A DNA stretch of 64,000 bases, taken from assembly GCF_020329485.1 (NCBI RefSeq), contig NZ_JAGKJI010000030.1, positions 1 through 64,000 of the forward strand. Direction: 5' to 3'. The notes under the pieces are model-generated. The model had not been told where the DNA came from, searched no databases, and saw only the letters and a list, made by a program, of their open reading frames with translations. Both the position numbers and the translations under genes were made by a program. The stretch comes from Bradyrhizobium cenepequi (GTDB lineage Bacteria; Pseudomonadota; Alphaproteobacteria; Rhizobiales; Xanthobacteraceae). Each line of letters starts with the position of its first letter. Within the stretch, counting starts at the first letter, position 1. Positions 40,786 through 49,053 of this stretch are shown piece by piece.

Positions 40786-41490
40786 CTAACTGAGCAACTG
40801 GCGACAGATGTCGACGAAATTGTCGGTCCAGCCCGTCAGCACGCCAAGCAAGACCAGCCAGACCAGCAGCAGGAAATGCCAATAGATCGCGCAGAGCTCC
40901 ACGCTCACGCGCACCTGCGCGACCTCAGCTCCGCGCCACACCTTGGCAGTCGTTCTGCCGAGTGCCACGAGACCGCCCATCAGATGCAACCCATGCGCCG
41001 CCGTTATTAGGTAGAAGAAAGAATTGGCCGGGTTGGACGCCACGAAATATCCAGCAGCATTCAGCTGTCGCCACGCCAGAAGCTGCCCAACCAGGAACGT
41101 AACGGCGGAGGCTCCCCCACCGACCAAGCCGAGAATTACGCCGTCCATATTGTCGCGGCGCGCGGCGATGTACGCCCATTGCAGCGCGACACTGCTCAAC
41201 ACCAGCACGCCCGTATTGAACCACAGCAGCGCCGGCAGCGGCAGCGTCCGCCAGTCCACCATGTTCATGCGCATGGAGTAAGCGCTGATGAAAAGTGCAA
41301 ACAGCGAGCCGACGACCGCGAGAAACACCCCTAATCCGATCTTCGCCGCCTGCGGCGACGATCCGCTCTCCTCGCGAAGGTCGACGATCACTCCCTCCTC
41401 CAGCCAGGGTTTGGCAGTCAGCCGTTGCTGCGAGAGCCACCATCCCGCAATTGCCGCGACTCCAGCCATGAACAGGATAATGGCGCTCAC
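40786..41490 (-). CDS. coxO: Cytochrome c oxidase subunit III-like protein (CoxO-like)
   Basis: The 234-residue protein has seven hydrophobic segments. NSFFYLITAAHGLHLMGGLV and VELCAIYWHFLLLVWLVLLG are conserved subunit III elements. The first ~60 residues differ from the other subunit III and contain an extra membrane segment (IILFMAGVAAIAGWWL). It starts at a GTG overlapping the subunit I stop as GTGA. The pair may form a heterodimeric or duplicated subunit III, or one may have a regulatory role. The symbol follows the coxMNOP analogy. Confidence 0.85.
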   Translation of the reverse strand: MSAIILFMAGVAAIAGWWLSQQRLTAKPWLEEGVIVDLREESGSSPQAAKIGLGVFLAVVGSLFALFISAYSMRMNMVDWRTLPLPALLWFNTGVLVLSSVALQWAYIAARRDNMDGVILGLVGGGASAVTFLVGQLLAWRQLNAAGYFVASNPANSFFYLITAAHGLHLMGGLVALGRTTAKVWRGAEVAQVRVSVELCAIYWHFLLLVWLVLLGVLTGWTDNFVDICRQLLS

Positions 41491-43262
41491 GGATGGGCCC
41501 CCTGCGCCGACAGTCTGGTCGGCGGTTCATTTTGCGGCACGAAGTCCCTGGCGGCGCCGGGTACGCTGTAATCGTAGGCCCAGCGATAGACGATCGGGAG
41601 CTCCTTGCCCCAGTTGCCATGCCCCGGCGGGGTCTCTGGTGTCTGCCATTCCAGCGACGTGGCTCCCCAGGGATTGCCGCCCGCCTCTTTGCCTTTGAAC
41701 AGGCTCCAGATCAGATTGAATATGAAGACAAGCTGGGCAAAGCCGACAATCAGGGCCGCCACGCTCATGAACGCATTGAGATCATGAGCAGATGCCGGGA
41801 TGAAAGACGTTTCGCCAATGTCGTGATAGCGGCGGGGCATGCCCAAAAGGCCCAGATAGTGCATCGGGAAGAAAACCGCATAGGCACCGAGGAACGTGAC
41901 CCAGAAGTGGAATCGTCCGAGCACCTCATTGAGCATTCGTCCCGTGACTTTCGGATACCAATGGTAGATCCCGCCGAACACGGCCAAGATCGGTGCAATG
42001 CCCATCACCATGTGAAAGTGTGCCACGACAAACATCGTGTCTGACAGCGGAACGTCCACGACCACGTTGCCGAGAAACAGGCCGGTCAGTCCGCCGTTCA
42101 CGAACGTGATGATGAACGCCAGCGCGAACAGCATCGGGATGGTGAGATGAATATCGCCGCGCCAGAGCGTCAGCACCCAGTTGTAAACCTTGATCGCGGT
42201 CGGGATGGCGATGATGAGCGTCGTGGTGGCGAAGAAGAACCCGAAATACGGGTGCATGCCGCTCACATACATGTGGTGCGCCCATACGATGAAGCTGAGA
42301 GCGCCGATTGCCACGATGGCCCAGACCATCATGCGATAGCCGAAGATGTTCTTCCGCGCGTGGGTGCTGATCAGATCGGAAATGATGCCGAAGGCCGGCA
42401 AGGCGACAATATAGACTTCGGGATGGCCGAAGAACCAGAAAAGGTGCTGGAACAGGATTGGGCTGCCGCCGCCATATTTCGTCAGCTCGCCCATCTCGAC
42501 GAGTGTCGGCATGAAGAAGCTGGTCCCCAACAGACGGTCGAGCAGCAGCATCACCGAGGCGACGAATAGCGCGGGGAAGGCCAACAACGCCATGACGGTG
42601 GCAGTGAAAATGCCCCACACCGTCAACGGCATCCGCATCAACGTCATGCCGCGCGTACGCGCCTGCAGCACCGTCACCACATAGTTGAGCCCGCCCATGG
42701 TGAAGCCGATGATGAACAGGATCAGAGAAGCCAGCATGAGAATGATGCCCCAATCCTGCCCGGGGGAGCCGGAGAGAATTGCCTGCGGCGGATAGAGCGT
42801 CCAGCCGGCGCCGGTGGGCCCGCCAGGCACGAAGAAGGTCGAGGCCAGCACCAGGACCGCGAGCAGGTAGACCCAATAGCTCAGCATGTTCACATAGGGG
42901 AACACCATGTCCCGGGCGCCGACCATGAGCGGGATGAGATAGTTGCCGAACCCTCCAAGGAACAACGCGGTCAGCAGGTAGATCACCATGATCATGCCAT
43001 GCATGGTGATGAACTGGAGATATTGGTTGGCATCGATGAAGGAGAATGTGCCGGGAAATCCCAGCTGCAGTCGCATCAGCCAAGACAGCACCAGCGCGAC
43101 CATTCCGATCGCCATTGCTGTGATCGAGTACTGGACGGCGATAACCTTGGCGTCCTGCGAAAAAACGTACCTCGTCCACCAGCTCTTCGGGTGATAGAGC
43201 TCGACCTCACCCACTTCGGCGGGCGGGACGCCTGCGACTGTGTCAAACGGGACATCGACCAT
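41487..43262 (-). CDS. coxN: Cytochrome c oxidase subunit I (CoxN-like)
   Basis: This catalytic subunit of an aa3-type heme-copper oxidase has 591 residues. The first heme ligand lies in QFITMHGMIMVIYLL. The CuB His-Tyr motif is FWFFGHPEVYIVALPAFGII, followed by VWAHHMYVSG with two His. FVVAHFHMVMGIAPI supplies the high-spin and low-spin heme ligands. The E-containing GHPEVY marks it as an A-type oxidase. It reduces O2 to water and pumps protons. It is preceded by subunit II with a 74-bp gap and coupled to the subunit III-like gene. Confidence 0.95.
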   Translation of the reverse strand: MVDVPFDTVAGVPPAEVGEVELYHPKSWWTRYVFSQDAKVIAVQYSITAMAIGMVALVLSWLMRLQLGFPGTFSFIDANQYLQFITMHGMIMVIYLLTALFLGGFGNYLIPLMVGARDMVFPYVNMLSYWVYLLAVLVLASTFFVPGGPTGAGWTLYPPQAILSGSPGQDWGIILMLASLILFIIGFTMGGLNYVVTVLQARTRGMTLMRMPLTVWGIFTATVMALLAFPALFVASVMLLLDRLLGTSFFMPTLVEMGELTKYGGGSPILFQHLFWFFGHPEVYIVALPAFGIISDLISTHARKNIFGYRMMVWAIVAIGALSFIVWAHHMYVSGMHPYFGFFFATTTLIIAIPTAIKVYNWVLTLWRGDIHLTIPMLFALAFIITFVNGGLTGLFLGNVVVDVPLSDTMFVVAHFHMVMGIAPILAVFGGIYHWYPKVTGRMLNEVLGRFHFWVTFLGAYAVFFPMHYLGLLGMPRRYHDIGETSFIPASAHDLNAFMSVAALIVGFAQLVFIFNLIWSLFKGKEAGGNPWGATSLEWQTPETPPGHGNWGKELPIVYRWAYDYSVPGAARDFVPQNEPPTRLSAQGAHP

Positions 43263-43336
43263 CGGAATACCCTCCTTGGTCTTCTGTTCAGCGACGAGTT
43301 TGGCTCACGAAATCCGGCCTATTCCCGTCGGTGTGT

Positions 43337-44170
43337 TCATTCGCGACCTGTCTTGTACGCCGCCTTCGATACATTGCCCTGCTCCGACAACCCGGCGAAC
43401 GTCCGCTGCTTCTCCAGCCACGCGTGATATTCTTTCTCTTCCTCGACGATGACCTTGCTGCGCATTTGCGCGTGCGCGGCACCGCAGAGCTCTGCACAGA
43501 GAACATCGAATGTTCCGGTGCGGGTGGGCGTGAACCAGTAATAGGTAACCGAGCCCGGTATCATGTCCATCTTCGCCCGGAACTCAGGCACATAGAAATC
43601 ATGCAGCACGTCAATTGAGCGGAGCAGCACCTTCACCGGTTTCCCGATCGGCAGGTGCAGATCGTCGTTTTGAATAACGACGTCGTCTTTTCCGTTTGGA
43701 TCGTCGGGATTCAACCCCATCGGATTGTCGGCACTGACAAGGCGGGCATCGGAGGTCCCAAGCCGGCCGTCTTTTCCAGGAAGCCGGTAGCTCCATTGCC
43801 ACTGCTGTCCCATGACCTCGACCTCGGTCGCGCCGGCCGGAACGGTGACGAACTGGTGCCAGACGAACAGTCCGGGTGCCAACATCGCCGCAACGCCGAT
43901 TGCAGTCCCGACGCTGAGCCACCATTCGAGCCGCTTGTTTTCGGGATTGTAGTCCGCCTGCCTTCCTTCCTGATGGCGAAAGCGGAAGACGCAGTAGGCC
44001 ATGAACCCGACGACCGCGACGAAGACCGCTCCGGTGATCCAGAACGTCAGGGTGATGGTGTGGTCGATGTAGCCCCAGTTTGAGGCAAGTGGCGTCCACC
44101 ACCACGGGCTGAAAAGGTGAAACACCACCGAGGCGATCGCGACCAAAAGCAGTATGATTGCTACAGCCAT
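43337..44170 (-). CDS. coxM: Cytochrome c oxidase subunit II (CoxM-like, CuA)
   Basis: This 277-residue membrane-anchored electron-entry subunit has two helices at about 31-56 and 84-104, then a cupredoxin domain. EVEVMGQQWQWSYRLPGKDG is the aromatic patch region. The CuA site is CAELCGAAHAQM, with C225, C229, H233 and M236 and the upstream His in SIDVLHDFYVPEF. No fused heme-c domain (CxxCH) is present. There is a 40-residue insertion (SADNPMGLNPDDPNGKDD) typical of some alternative oxidases. It is the first gene of the oxidase operon. Confidence 0.94.
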   Translation of the reverse strand: MAVAIILLLVAIASVVFHLFSPWWWTPLASNWGYIDHTITLTFWITGAVFVAVVGFMAYCVFRFRHQEGRQADYNPENKRLEWWLSVGTAIGVAAMLAPGLFVWHQFVTVPAGATEVEVMGQQWQWSYRLPGKDGRLGTSDARLVSADNPMGLNPDDPNGKDDVVIQNDDLHLPIGKPVKVLLRSIDVLHDFYVPEFRAKMDMIPGSVTYYWFTPTRTGTFDVLCAELCGAAHAQMRSKVIVEEEKEYHAWLEKQRTFAGLSEQGNVSKAAYKTGRE

Positions 44171-44695
44171 CCCTCATGCATCCTTGCCGCTAAAGGCTGC
44201 GGATACGAACCGGAGGGCGGAGCTCACGTCTGTCGCGATGGCGGACTCACGTCCGCTGTCGTCGTGCCTCTTACCTCGCCCATTCCACCGGTCGCGACGC
44301 CGAGTGCACGCCACGGCCGCAAGTCTCATCGGAGCTGGGGGCGTCGAAAGCAACATGGTACGCGTTGAGCCGGGCGTCAATAGTGGAGGAAGCCGCGGCC
44401 TCGTCCCGTGCGTTACCGACGCTGCGCCAACCGGCAATTGTCGCTGGCTCCGCTGGTTTGGCGGTGCAGCGCAACAAAAGGATTGTGCAGACGCACAATT
44501 CACCCAACCGTGAGCATTGTTGTCTTGCGCTCATCGCGCTAAGCTTCCTGCACTGGTCGCGACAGGTGTTGTCCGGCAAAGCTCCTTCTGAATTGGTTCG
44601 CCGGGCTCGATCGCGATTTTCGCGCATGAGGCGAATGCGCGCGAGTTGAAGGCCGCGCCGTTCCTCCTGCGACCACGAGCAAGGAGACCGGCACC
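44171..44695. other. Divergent promoter region of the oxidase cluster
   Basis: Some 525 bases lie between the subunit II gene and the divergent DUF2189 gene. No frame here resembles a known protein. A perfect 7-bp inverted repeat, attgtgc-agac-gcacaat (44482-44499), is a possible operator. I saw no FNR/FixK-type TTGAT-N4-ATCAA site. Confidence 0.45.
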
Positions 44696-45595
44696 ATGGC
44701 CACTCAGTATTTTGCAAGACCTCACCTGCAATTCTTCGGCGTCTCCACCGCATATGTCGTTCGCAAGGTCAGCCTTTCCGACTTGCGCGACGCGTTGCGC
44801 CTGGGCTGGGAAGATTTCCAGGCCATCCCAACTCACGCTGTCGTCCTGTGCGCAATTTATCCCGTTCTTGGTCTTGTCCTGTTCAGACTAGTCGTTGGCT
44901 ATTCCGTGCTGCCGCTGCTCTTTCCACTGGCCGCCGGTTTCACGTTGATCGGTCCTTTTGCCGCGCTCGGCCTCTACGAACTCAGCCGTCGCCGCGAGCG
45001 AGGCGAGGAAGCCGCCGCATGGCACGCGATGCGCGTGCTGAGTGCACCATCGTTCGGCGCCATTCTCGGACTAGGCGTGCTCCTGCTAGTTCTGTTCGGG
45101 GTCTGGATCGCTGCCGCGGACGCCATCTACGTTGCCACGTTCGGCCATGCCGCGGCCGCAAGCATCCCTGATTTCGCAACACGCGTGTTGACGACGCCGG
45201 AAGGTTGGTCGCTCATCATCATCGGCTGCGGCGTCGGCTTCCTGTTCGCCGTCGTGTCCCTGTGCGTCAGTGTTGTATCGTTTCCGTTGATGCTGGACAG
45301 ACATGCCACTGCGATAGACGCCATCCGGACATCGCTGCGGGTCGTGAAGGAGAATCCATTTGTAATGGCCGCATGGGGGCTGATTGTTGCGGCACTCCTG
45401 GTGATCGGTTCGCTGCCGCTGTTCCTCGGCCTCGCTGTCGTGCTGCCGGTGCTCGGTCATGCCACCTGGCATCTCTATCGGAAGGTGGTGGAGCCCGACC
45501 CGAATCCCGCACACGAGCAGCCCCGCACGCCGATAGGTCACCGCTATGCGGCAGATTTCCCGGCATCCCTCTTCCCGTGGAGTCACGAACGCTAG
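44696..45595 (+). CDS. DUF2189 multi-pass membrane protein
   Basis: The 299-residue protein begins with a soluble segment (VRKVSLSDLRDALRLGWEDF at about 22-41) followed by six hydrophobic segments: VVLCAIYPVLGLVLFRLVVG, PLAAGFTLIGPFAALGLY, a run near 117-135, one near 166-190, and two near 220-260. PLAAGFTLIGPFAALGLYEL is the DUF2189 signature, and members often lie beside cytochrome oxidases. GGAGA precedes the ATG. It is divergent from the oxidase operon. A role in oxidase assembly or membrane homeostasis is only an inference from context. Confidence 0.85.
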   Translation: MATQYFARPHLQFFGVSTAYVVRKVSLSDLRDALRLGWEDFQAIPTHAVVLCAIYPVLGLVLFRLVVGYSVLPLLFPLAAGFTLIGPFAALGLYELSRRRERGEEAAAWHAMRVLSAPSFGAILGLGVLLLVLFGVWIAAADAIYVATFGHAAAASIPDFATRVLTTPEGWSLIIIGCGVGFLFAVVSLCVSVVSFPLMLDRHATAIDAIRTSLRVVKENPFVMAAWGLIVAALLVIGSLPLFLGLAVVLPVLGHATWHLYRKVVEPDPNPAHEQPRTPIGHRYAADFPASLFPWSHER

Positions 45596-46545
45596 CCGAA
45601 GCAACCACGAACGGTCACACCATCACCGTGTTCGGCGGAACCGGCTTTGTCGGCAGCCGCATCGTTCGCCATCTCTCCAATCACCAATTTCCGGTCCGGA
45701 TCGCGTCAAGGCATCCGGACCGGGGACACAGGCAGCCTGGTGCTGAGAAGCCGCAGCTTCAATTCGTAGAGGCCAACATTCACGATGCGCGATCAGTCGC
45801 CGATGCGCTGATCGGCGCCTACGGCGCCATAAACGCGGTCAGCCTTTATCGCGAGCGCGGGACAGAGACTTTTCACTCCGTTCACGTCGAGGCGGCTCAA
45901 CGGGTAGCAGCCGAGGCCCACCGGGCTGGAGTCAAACGGCTTGTTCACGTTTCGGGGATCGGCGCCGATGCCGCCGCGCCGTCCCGCTATGTCCGCAAGC
46001 GCGGCGAAGGCGAACGGGCGGTCCGCGCAGAATTCCGCGATGCTTATCTCATTCGCCCGGCTGTGATGTTTGGACTGGACGACGCGTTTCTCAACACCAT
46101 CCTCAACCTCCTTCGTCGGCTTCCGATCTATCCGATGTTCGGCCGCGGCCAGACCAGATTGCAACCGGTCTATGTGGAAGATGTTGCGGAAGCGGTTGCC
46201 CGGCTCATGGCGCGAGCCGAGACCCACCCGACCATCTTCGAGTTCGGCGGCCCGACCCCCTACTCTTACGAGCAACTGCTCAGAGCGATCGCCCATCAAG
46301 CCGGCTTCGCCCCTCTCCTGATTCCAGTCCCGTTTGTCGTTTGGCATGCGCTGGCATGGGCCTCCGAAATGCTCCCTGCCCCACCCCTTGCTCCTCATCA
46401 GGTGGAGCTGATGCAGATCGACACCGTGCCATCACCAAAGATGGCTGGATTTGCCGAGCTTGGCATTTCCCCACATTCGATCGAGGAAATCCTCCAAAGG
46501 ATGTTATCGGGGGATGAAAGCGGCGCCCCGGCTAATCCGCCTTAG
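45577..46545 (+). CDS. NAD(P)-binding complex-I-NDUFA9-like / atypical SDR protein
   Basis: This 322-residue extended SDR starts at a GTG that overlaps the DUF2189 gene by 19 bp. The Rossmann motif TVFGGTGFVGSRIVRHL sits near 16-32. VRIASRHPDRG binds the phosphate side, and RLVHVSGIGADAAAPSRYVR replaces the classical YxxxK with a Tyr-Val-Arg-Lys string. Later segments (MFGRGQTRLQPVYVEDVAEA) are typical of the NDUFA9/NmrA-like group. These are often non-catalytic NADPH-sensing or assembly proteins. Its link to the oxidase cluster is positional only. An upstream frame exists but is antiphase to DUF2189. Confidence 0.82.
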   Translation: MESRTLAEATTNGHTITVFGGTGFVGSRIVRHLSNHQFPVRIASRHPDRGHRQPGAEKPQLQFVEANIHDARSVADALIGAYGAINAVSLYRERGTETFHSVHVEAAQRVAAEAHRAGVKRLVHVSGIGADAAAPSRYVRKRGEGERAVRAEFRDAYLIRPAVMFGLDDAFLNTILNLLRRLPIYPMFGRGQTRLQPVYVEDVAEAVARLMARAETHPTIFEFGGPTPYSYEQLLRAIAHQAGFAPLLIPVPFVVWHALAWASEMLPAPPLAPHQVELMQIDTVPSPKMAGFAELGISPHSIEEILQRMLSGDESGAPANPP

Positions 46546-46676
46546 CGGGCTGACCGTTCACACGCAACGTCCGCCCGTGCGTCGAAGAAGCTTCCGACTG
46601 TGCGCAGCGTAGTTGCGAGATGATTGAACCTGGGGGCCGGGTCAGACCATTCGGGTCAACTCGGTCGCCAAAAGAA

Positions 46677-46740
46677 AGCCCCTGCAATTCACTGAAATTG
46701 CTGGGGCTCTGCCAACTTGGTTGCGGGGAGGCGCAACCAC
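46677..46740. repeat. Terminator-like hairpin plus tRNA-3'-end-like sequence (remnant)
   Basis: Arms agcccctgcaatt and aattgctggggct (one mismatch) are followed by aacttggttgcggggag. The same order occurs at the initiator tRNA (50913-50967): terminator arm attgctgggg, then aacttggttgcgggga, which is the CCA end and acceptor arm of the tRNA. It looks like a partial copy of that locus. A weaker relative is at 39296-39360. Confidence 0.65.
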
Positions 46741-46799
46741 CGATACCGACATTCGGTTCAAGTTGCGATTTGACTGCGCCGGTGAGGGATCCTTCGCGA

Positions 46800-47702
46800 T
46801 CACATGAAGCCCGGGTTGCGCGGTAGATACTGGACCCAGTTGCCGAATTCACGCGACGACATCAGCAACATCGGAAACTTGATGCGCATTCCATGCTCCA
46901 TCGCGGTGTTGAGAGCCGCCTCGCTTGCGCCAGGCAAGAATGCCGATATCCGCGACGAGCCGCTCTCTGCCGCCAGGCGCATCGCCGTTCTCAACGCAGG
47001 AGCGACGGCGCGGGACTCCGTGACGGCGAGCGGTCCGATGTGTCCGCCGGCGTCCACGTAAGCGTAGCCTACCCAATCGCTTCCGTCGTAGAGATTGAAC
47101 CCTCTCGTCCCGCTATCGTTGATCAGATAGCGGTGATGCTTTTCGCGCGACACGCCAAGAACCCGCTCGTCCGCTTGCGCGAGGCGACGCAGGGTCGAAG
47201 CTTCTTCCTCGATCAGCGTGAAGTCGAATTGCGGGCCCTGCAAGCGGCCGATCAAATGCTCTCGCGATGCGCTGACGCTGTAGATCGGAAATCGCGGAAG
47301 CAGTCCGTGGCGGATGTAGAGCCCTTGCGAGACCGTGTTGAAGCTGAAGGTGATGAGCACCCTGTTCGAAGCGCCCGATGTCTTGGCGTGCTCCAGAGTG
47401 CGCTTGATCAGCTCGTTGCCCACGCTCCGCCCCTGGTGATCGGGCGACACGAACAGCTGCGCCAGAAACCACATGTCACCGCAGACCCAACTCCAGGCGA
47501 AGCCGAGGATCCGGCCGTCCTCTTCCGCCACCCACAAGCCGTCGGCATCGTCCTCCAAGGAAAACAACTGAAACCTGGGAGGAGAGGAAACGGCCATGGA
47601 CCCGAAGCCATGCCGTTCCGTGAGATCGTTGATGCTGGAGACGACGAGGGTGTCTGCGAATTCCAGATCCTGCGCACGTGCCGGCCGGCAAACCACAGAC
47701 AT
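46800..47702 (-). CDS. GNAT acetyltransferase with two GNAT-like halves
   Basis: The 300-residue protein has an N-terminal GNAT domain: MSVVCRPARAQDLEFADTLV, then LAQLFVSPDHQGRSVGNELI (near 92-111, the acetyl-CoA loop QGRSVG) and LYIRHGLLPRFPIY. The C-terminal half (WVGYAYVDAGGHIGPLAVTE, LAAESGSSRISAFLPGASEA) looks like a second, degenerate GNAT half. The substrate is unknown. The start is the ATG of MSVVC, because upstream codons lack an RBS and resemblance. It lies downstream of the acyl-CoA-dehydrogenase-like gene on the same strand (31-bp gap) and may be co-transcribed. Confidence 0.78.
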   Translation of the reverse strand: MSVVCRPARAQDLEFADTLVVSSINDLTERHGFGSMAVSSPPRFQLFSLEDDADGLWVAEEDGRILGFAWSWVCGDMWFLAQLFVSPDHQGRSVGNELIKRTLEHAKTSGASNRVLITFSFNTVSQGLYIRHGLLPRFPIYSVSASREHLIGRLQGPQFDFTLIEEEASTLRRLAQADERVLGVSREKHHRYLINDSGTRGFNLYDGSDWVGYAYVDAGGHIGPLAVTESRAVAPALRTAMRLAAESGSSRISAFLPGASEAALNTAMEHGMRIKFPMLLMSSREFGNWVQYLPRNPGFM

Positions 47703-47733
47703 CGGGCAACTCCGTTGGATGGTTGCGTAACGT

Positions 47734-48948
47734 TCAAAACCTCGCCGTGCCGGGATCGAGCCCAAGCGCCAGCCGTCCGGCGATAATGTAATTGTTCGGG
47801 CTCATCGCGATGTGCTTCGCTGCAGCGTGCACATCGCGGACCGCACGCTCCAGGGCGCAGGTCTCGAAGATGGCGGCCGCGCCCGCGCTGGCCGCCAGCA
47901 TGTCGGTGATGGACATCGCAGTCTCGGCAGCATGGGCGTTGGCGATCCGAATGGTCGCGCGCGCCTCCACCAGCCGTTCGCCGTCCATCTCGGTCGCAGC
48001 CATCAAGCCCCTCATGGCATCGATCAGGAAGGCGCGGGCGGCGCGAAGCATCGCTCTCGTCCGCCCGACCGTCGCCTGAACGGTTTCACGATCGCGCAGC
48101 AACGCCCGGGTGCCCAGGCGGCTTTTCCGGCAGGCAAGCTCCGCGAACGAGGCAATGGCGCCCGACGCGATGCCGAGCGGCACCCCGCAGATACTCCACG
48201 CGAACACCGATGACGGCGGCATGCGATACAGCAGTCCGGCCTGGGTCGGTTGCAATCCGAGAAAGGGATGGGCGTGAGCGGCTGGCACGAAAATATCCCG
48301 TGCCTCGAAATCGCAACTTCCGGTGCCGCGCAGTCCGGACACATGCCAGTTGTCGAGGATCGTCACGTCGCCCCGGCCGGGATAGCAGCAGATGAGGGGC
48401 GAGTCCGGATCCTCGGGATTGACGCTGGCCAGCACCATGAATCGGGTCGCGTGATGCGCGCCGCTGCCAAACGGCCAGCGCCCGGAAACGCAATAACCGC
48501 CATCGACGGGGATCGCTGTGCCGACCGCACCGGTCGAGCTGGCGACAAAGCTATGCCGGTCGGCAAACCAATCGCGTGCGACGGCCTCACTGAGGTAGCC
48601 GCCGATCCGGCTCATGCCGCCGCCGTTGCCGACGAGCCAGCCGACCGAGCCGTCGAGCGCCGAGGCGGCCTCGACGACGCTCATGAACTCGAAGGGAGAC
48701 AGCTCGGGCCCGCCGAGCGCTTCGGGTAGCCACAGGCGAAACAGGCCTGCATCGGCGAGCGCTGCGAAAACGGCGTCGGGCAAGCGCCGGCCGCCGTCGA
48801 ACTCGCTGCGTTGCGCAGCGGTCAGCGGGGCTAGCGCCTGGACGGCCTCGAGCAGGCGGCACCCCGGGTCCGAGGCACCGGCAATCACGTCCGCACCGGG
48901 ACGGGCCACTAGGTCGTCCGTCTCCATCGCATCGCAGGAATCGCGCAT
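47734..48948 (-). CDS. Acyl-CoA dehydrogenase-like flavoprotein (HsaA/DszC-type)
   Basis: The 404-residue protein has the acyl-CoA dehydrogenase fold. LPDAVFAALADAGLFRLWLP and FEFMSVVEAASALDGSVGWL make up the N-terminal helical domain. GYCVSGRWPFGSGAHHATRF and NWHVSGLRGTGSCDFEARDI form the FAD-binding beta domain. The sequence LRGTGS in the position of the ACAD signature, and an open site lacking the usual catalytic Glu context, suggest the flavin-dependent monooxygenase branch (HpaB/HsaA/DszC). The substrate is unknown. It is divergent from a CadC-like regulator gene at 49.05 kb, a plausible regulatory pair. Confidence 0.82.
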   Translation of the reverse strand: MRDSCDAMETDDLVARPGADVIAGASDPGCRLLEAVQALAPLTAAQRSEFDGGRRLPDAVFAALADAGLFRLWLPEALGGPELSPFEFMSVVEAASALDGSVGWLVGNGGGMSRIGGYLSEAVARDWFADRHSFVASSTGAVGTAIPVDGGYCVSGRWPFGSGAHHATRFMVLASVNPEDPDSPLICCYPGRGDVTILDNWHVSGLRGTGSCDFEARDIFVPAAHAHPFLGLQPTQAGLLYRMPPSSVFAWSICGVPLGIASGAIASFAELACRKSRLGTRALLRDRETVQATVGRTRAMLRAARAFLIDAMRGLMAATEMDGERLVEARATIRIANAHAAETAMSITDMLAASAGAAAIFETCALERAVRDVHAAAKHIAMSPNNYIIAGRLALGLDPGTARF

Positions 48949-49053
48949 TAGGCAGTCCTCGACGTTTTCTTAGGCCGGCGCAGCATGATCGTCCGTTTCC
49001 GGGCGGTCCTGAATCCGTTCCGAAAAAGTTGCAAAAAATGTAATCTCCAAGCC

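Noticed and set aside
44271..44753. 160-codon minus-strand frame in the oxidase promoter region
   Set aside because: Cys/Arg-rich, no resemblance to any family, and it overlaps the DUF2189 start.
45205..45576. N-terminal extension of the NAD-binding protein
   Set aside because: It is the other phase of DUF2189, Arg-rich and without resemblance. The GTG at 45577 starts just before the Rossmann motif.
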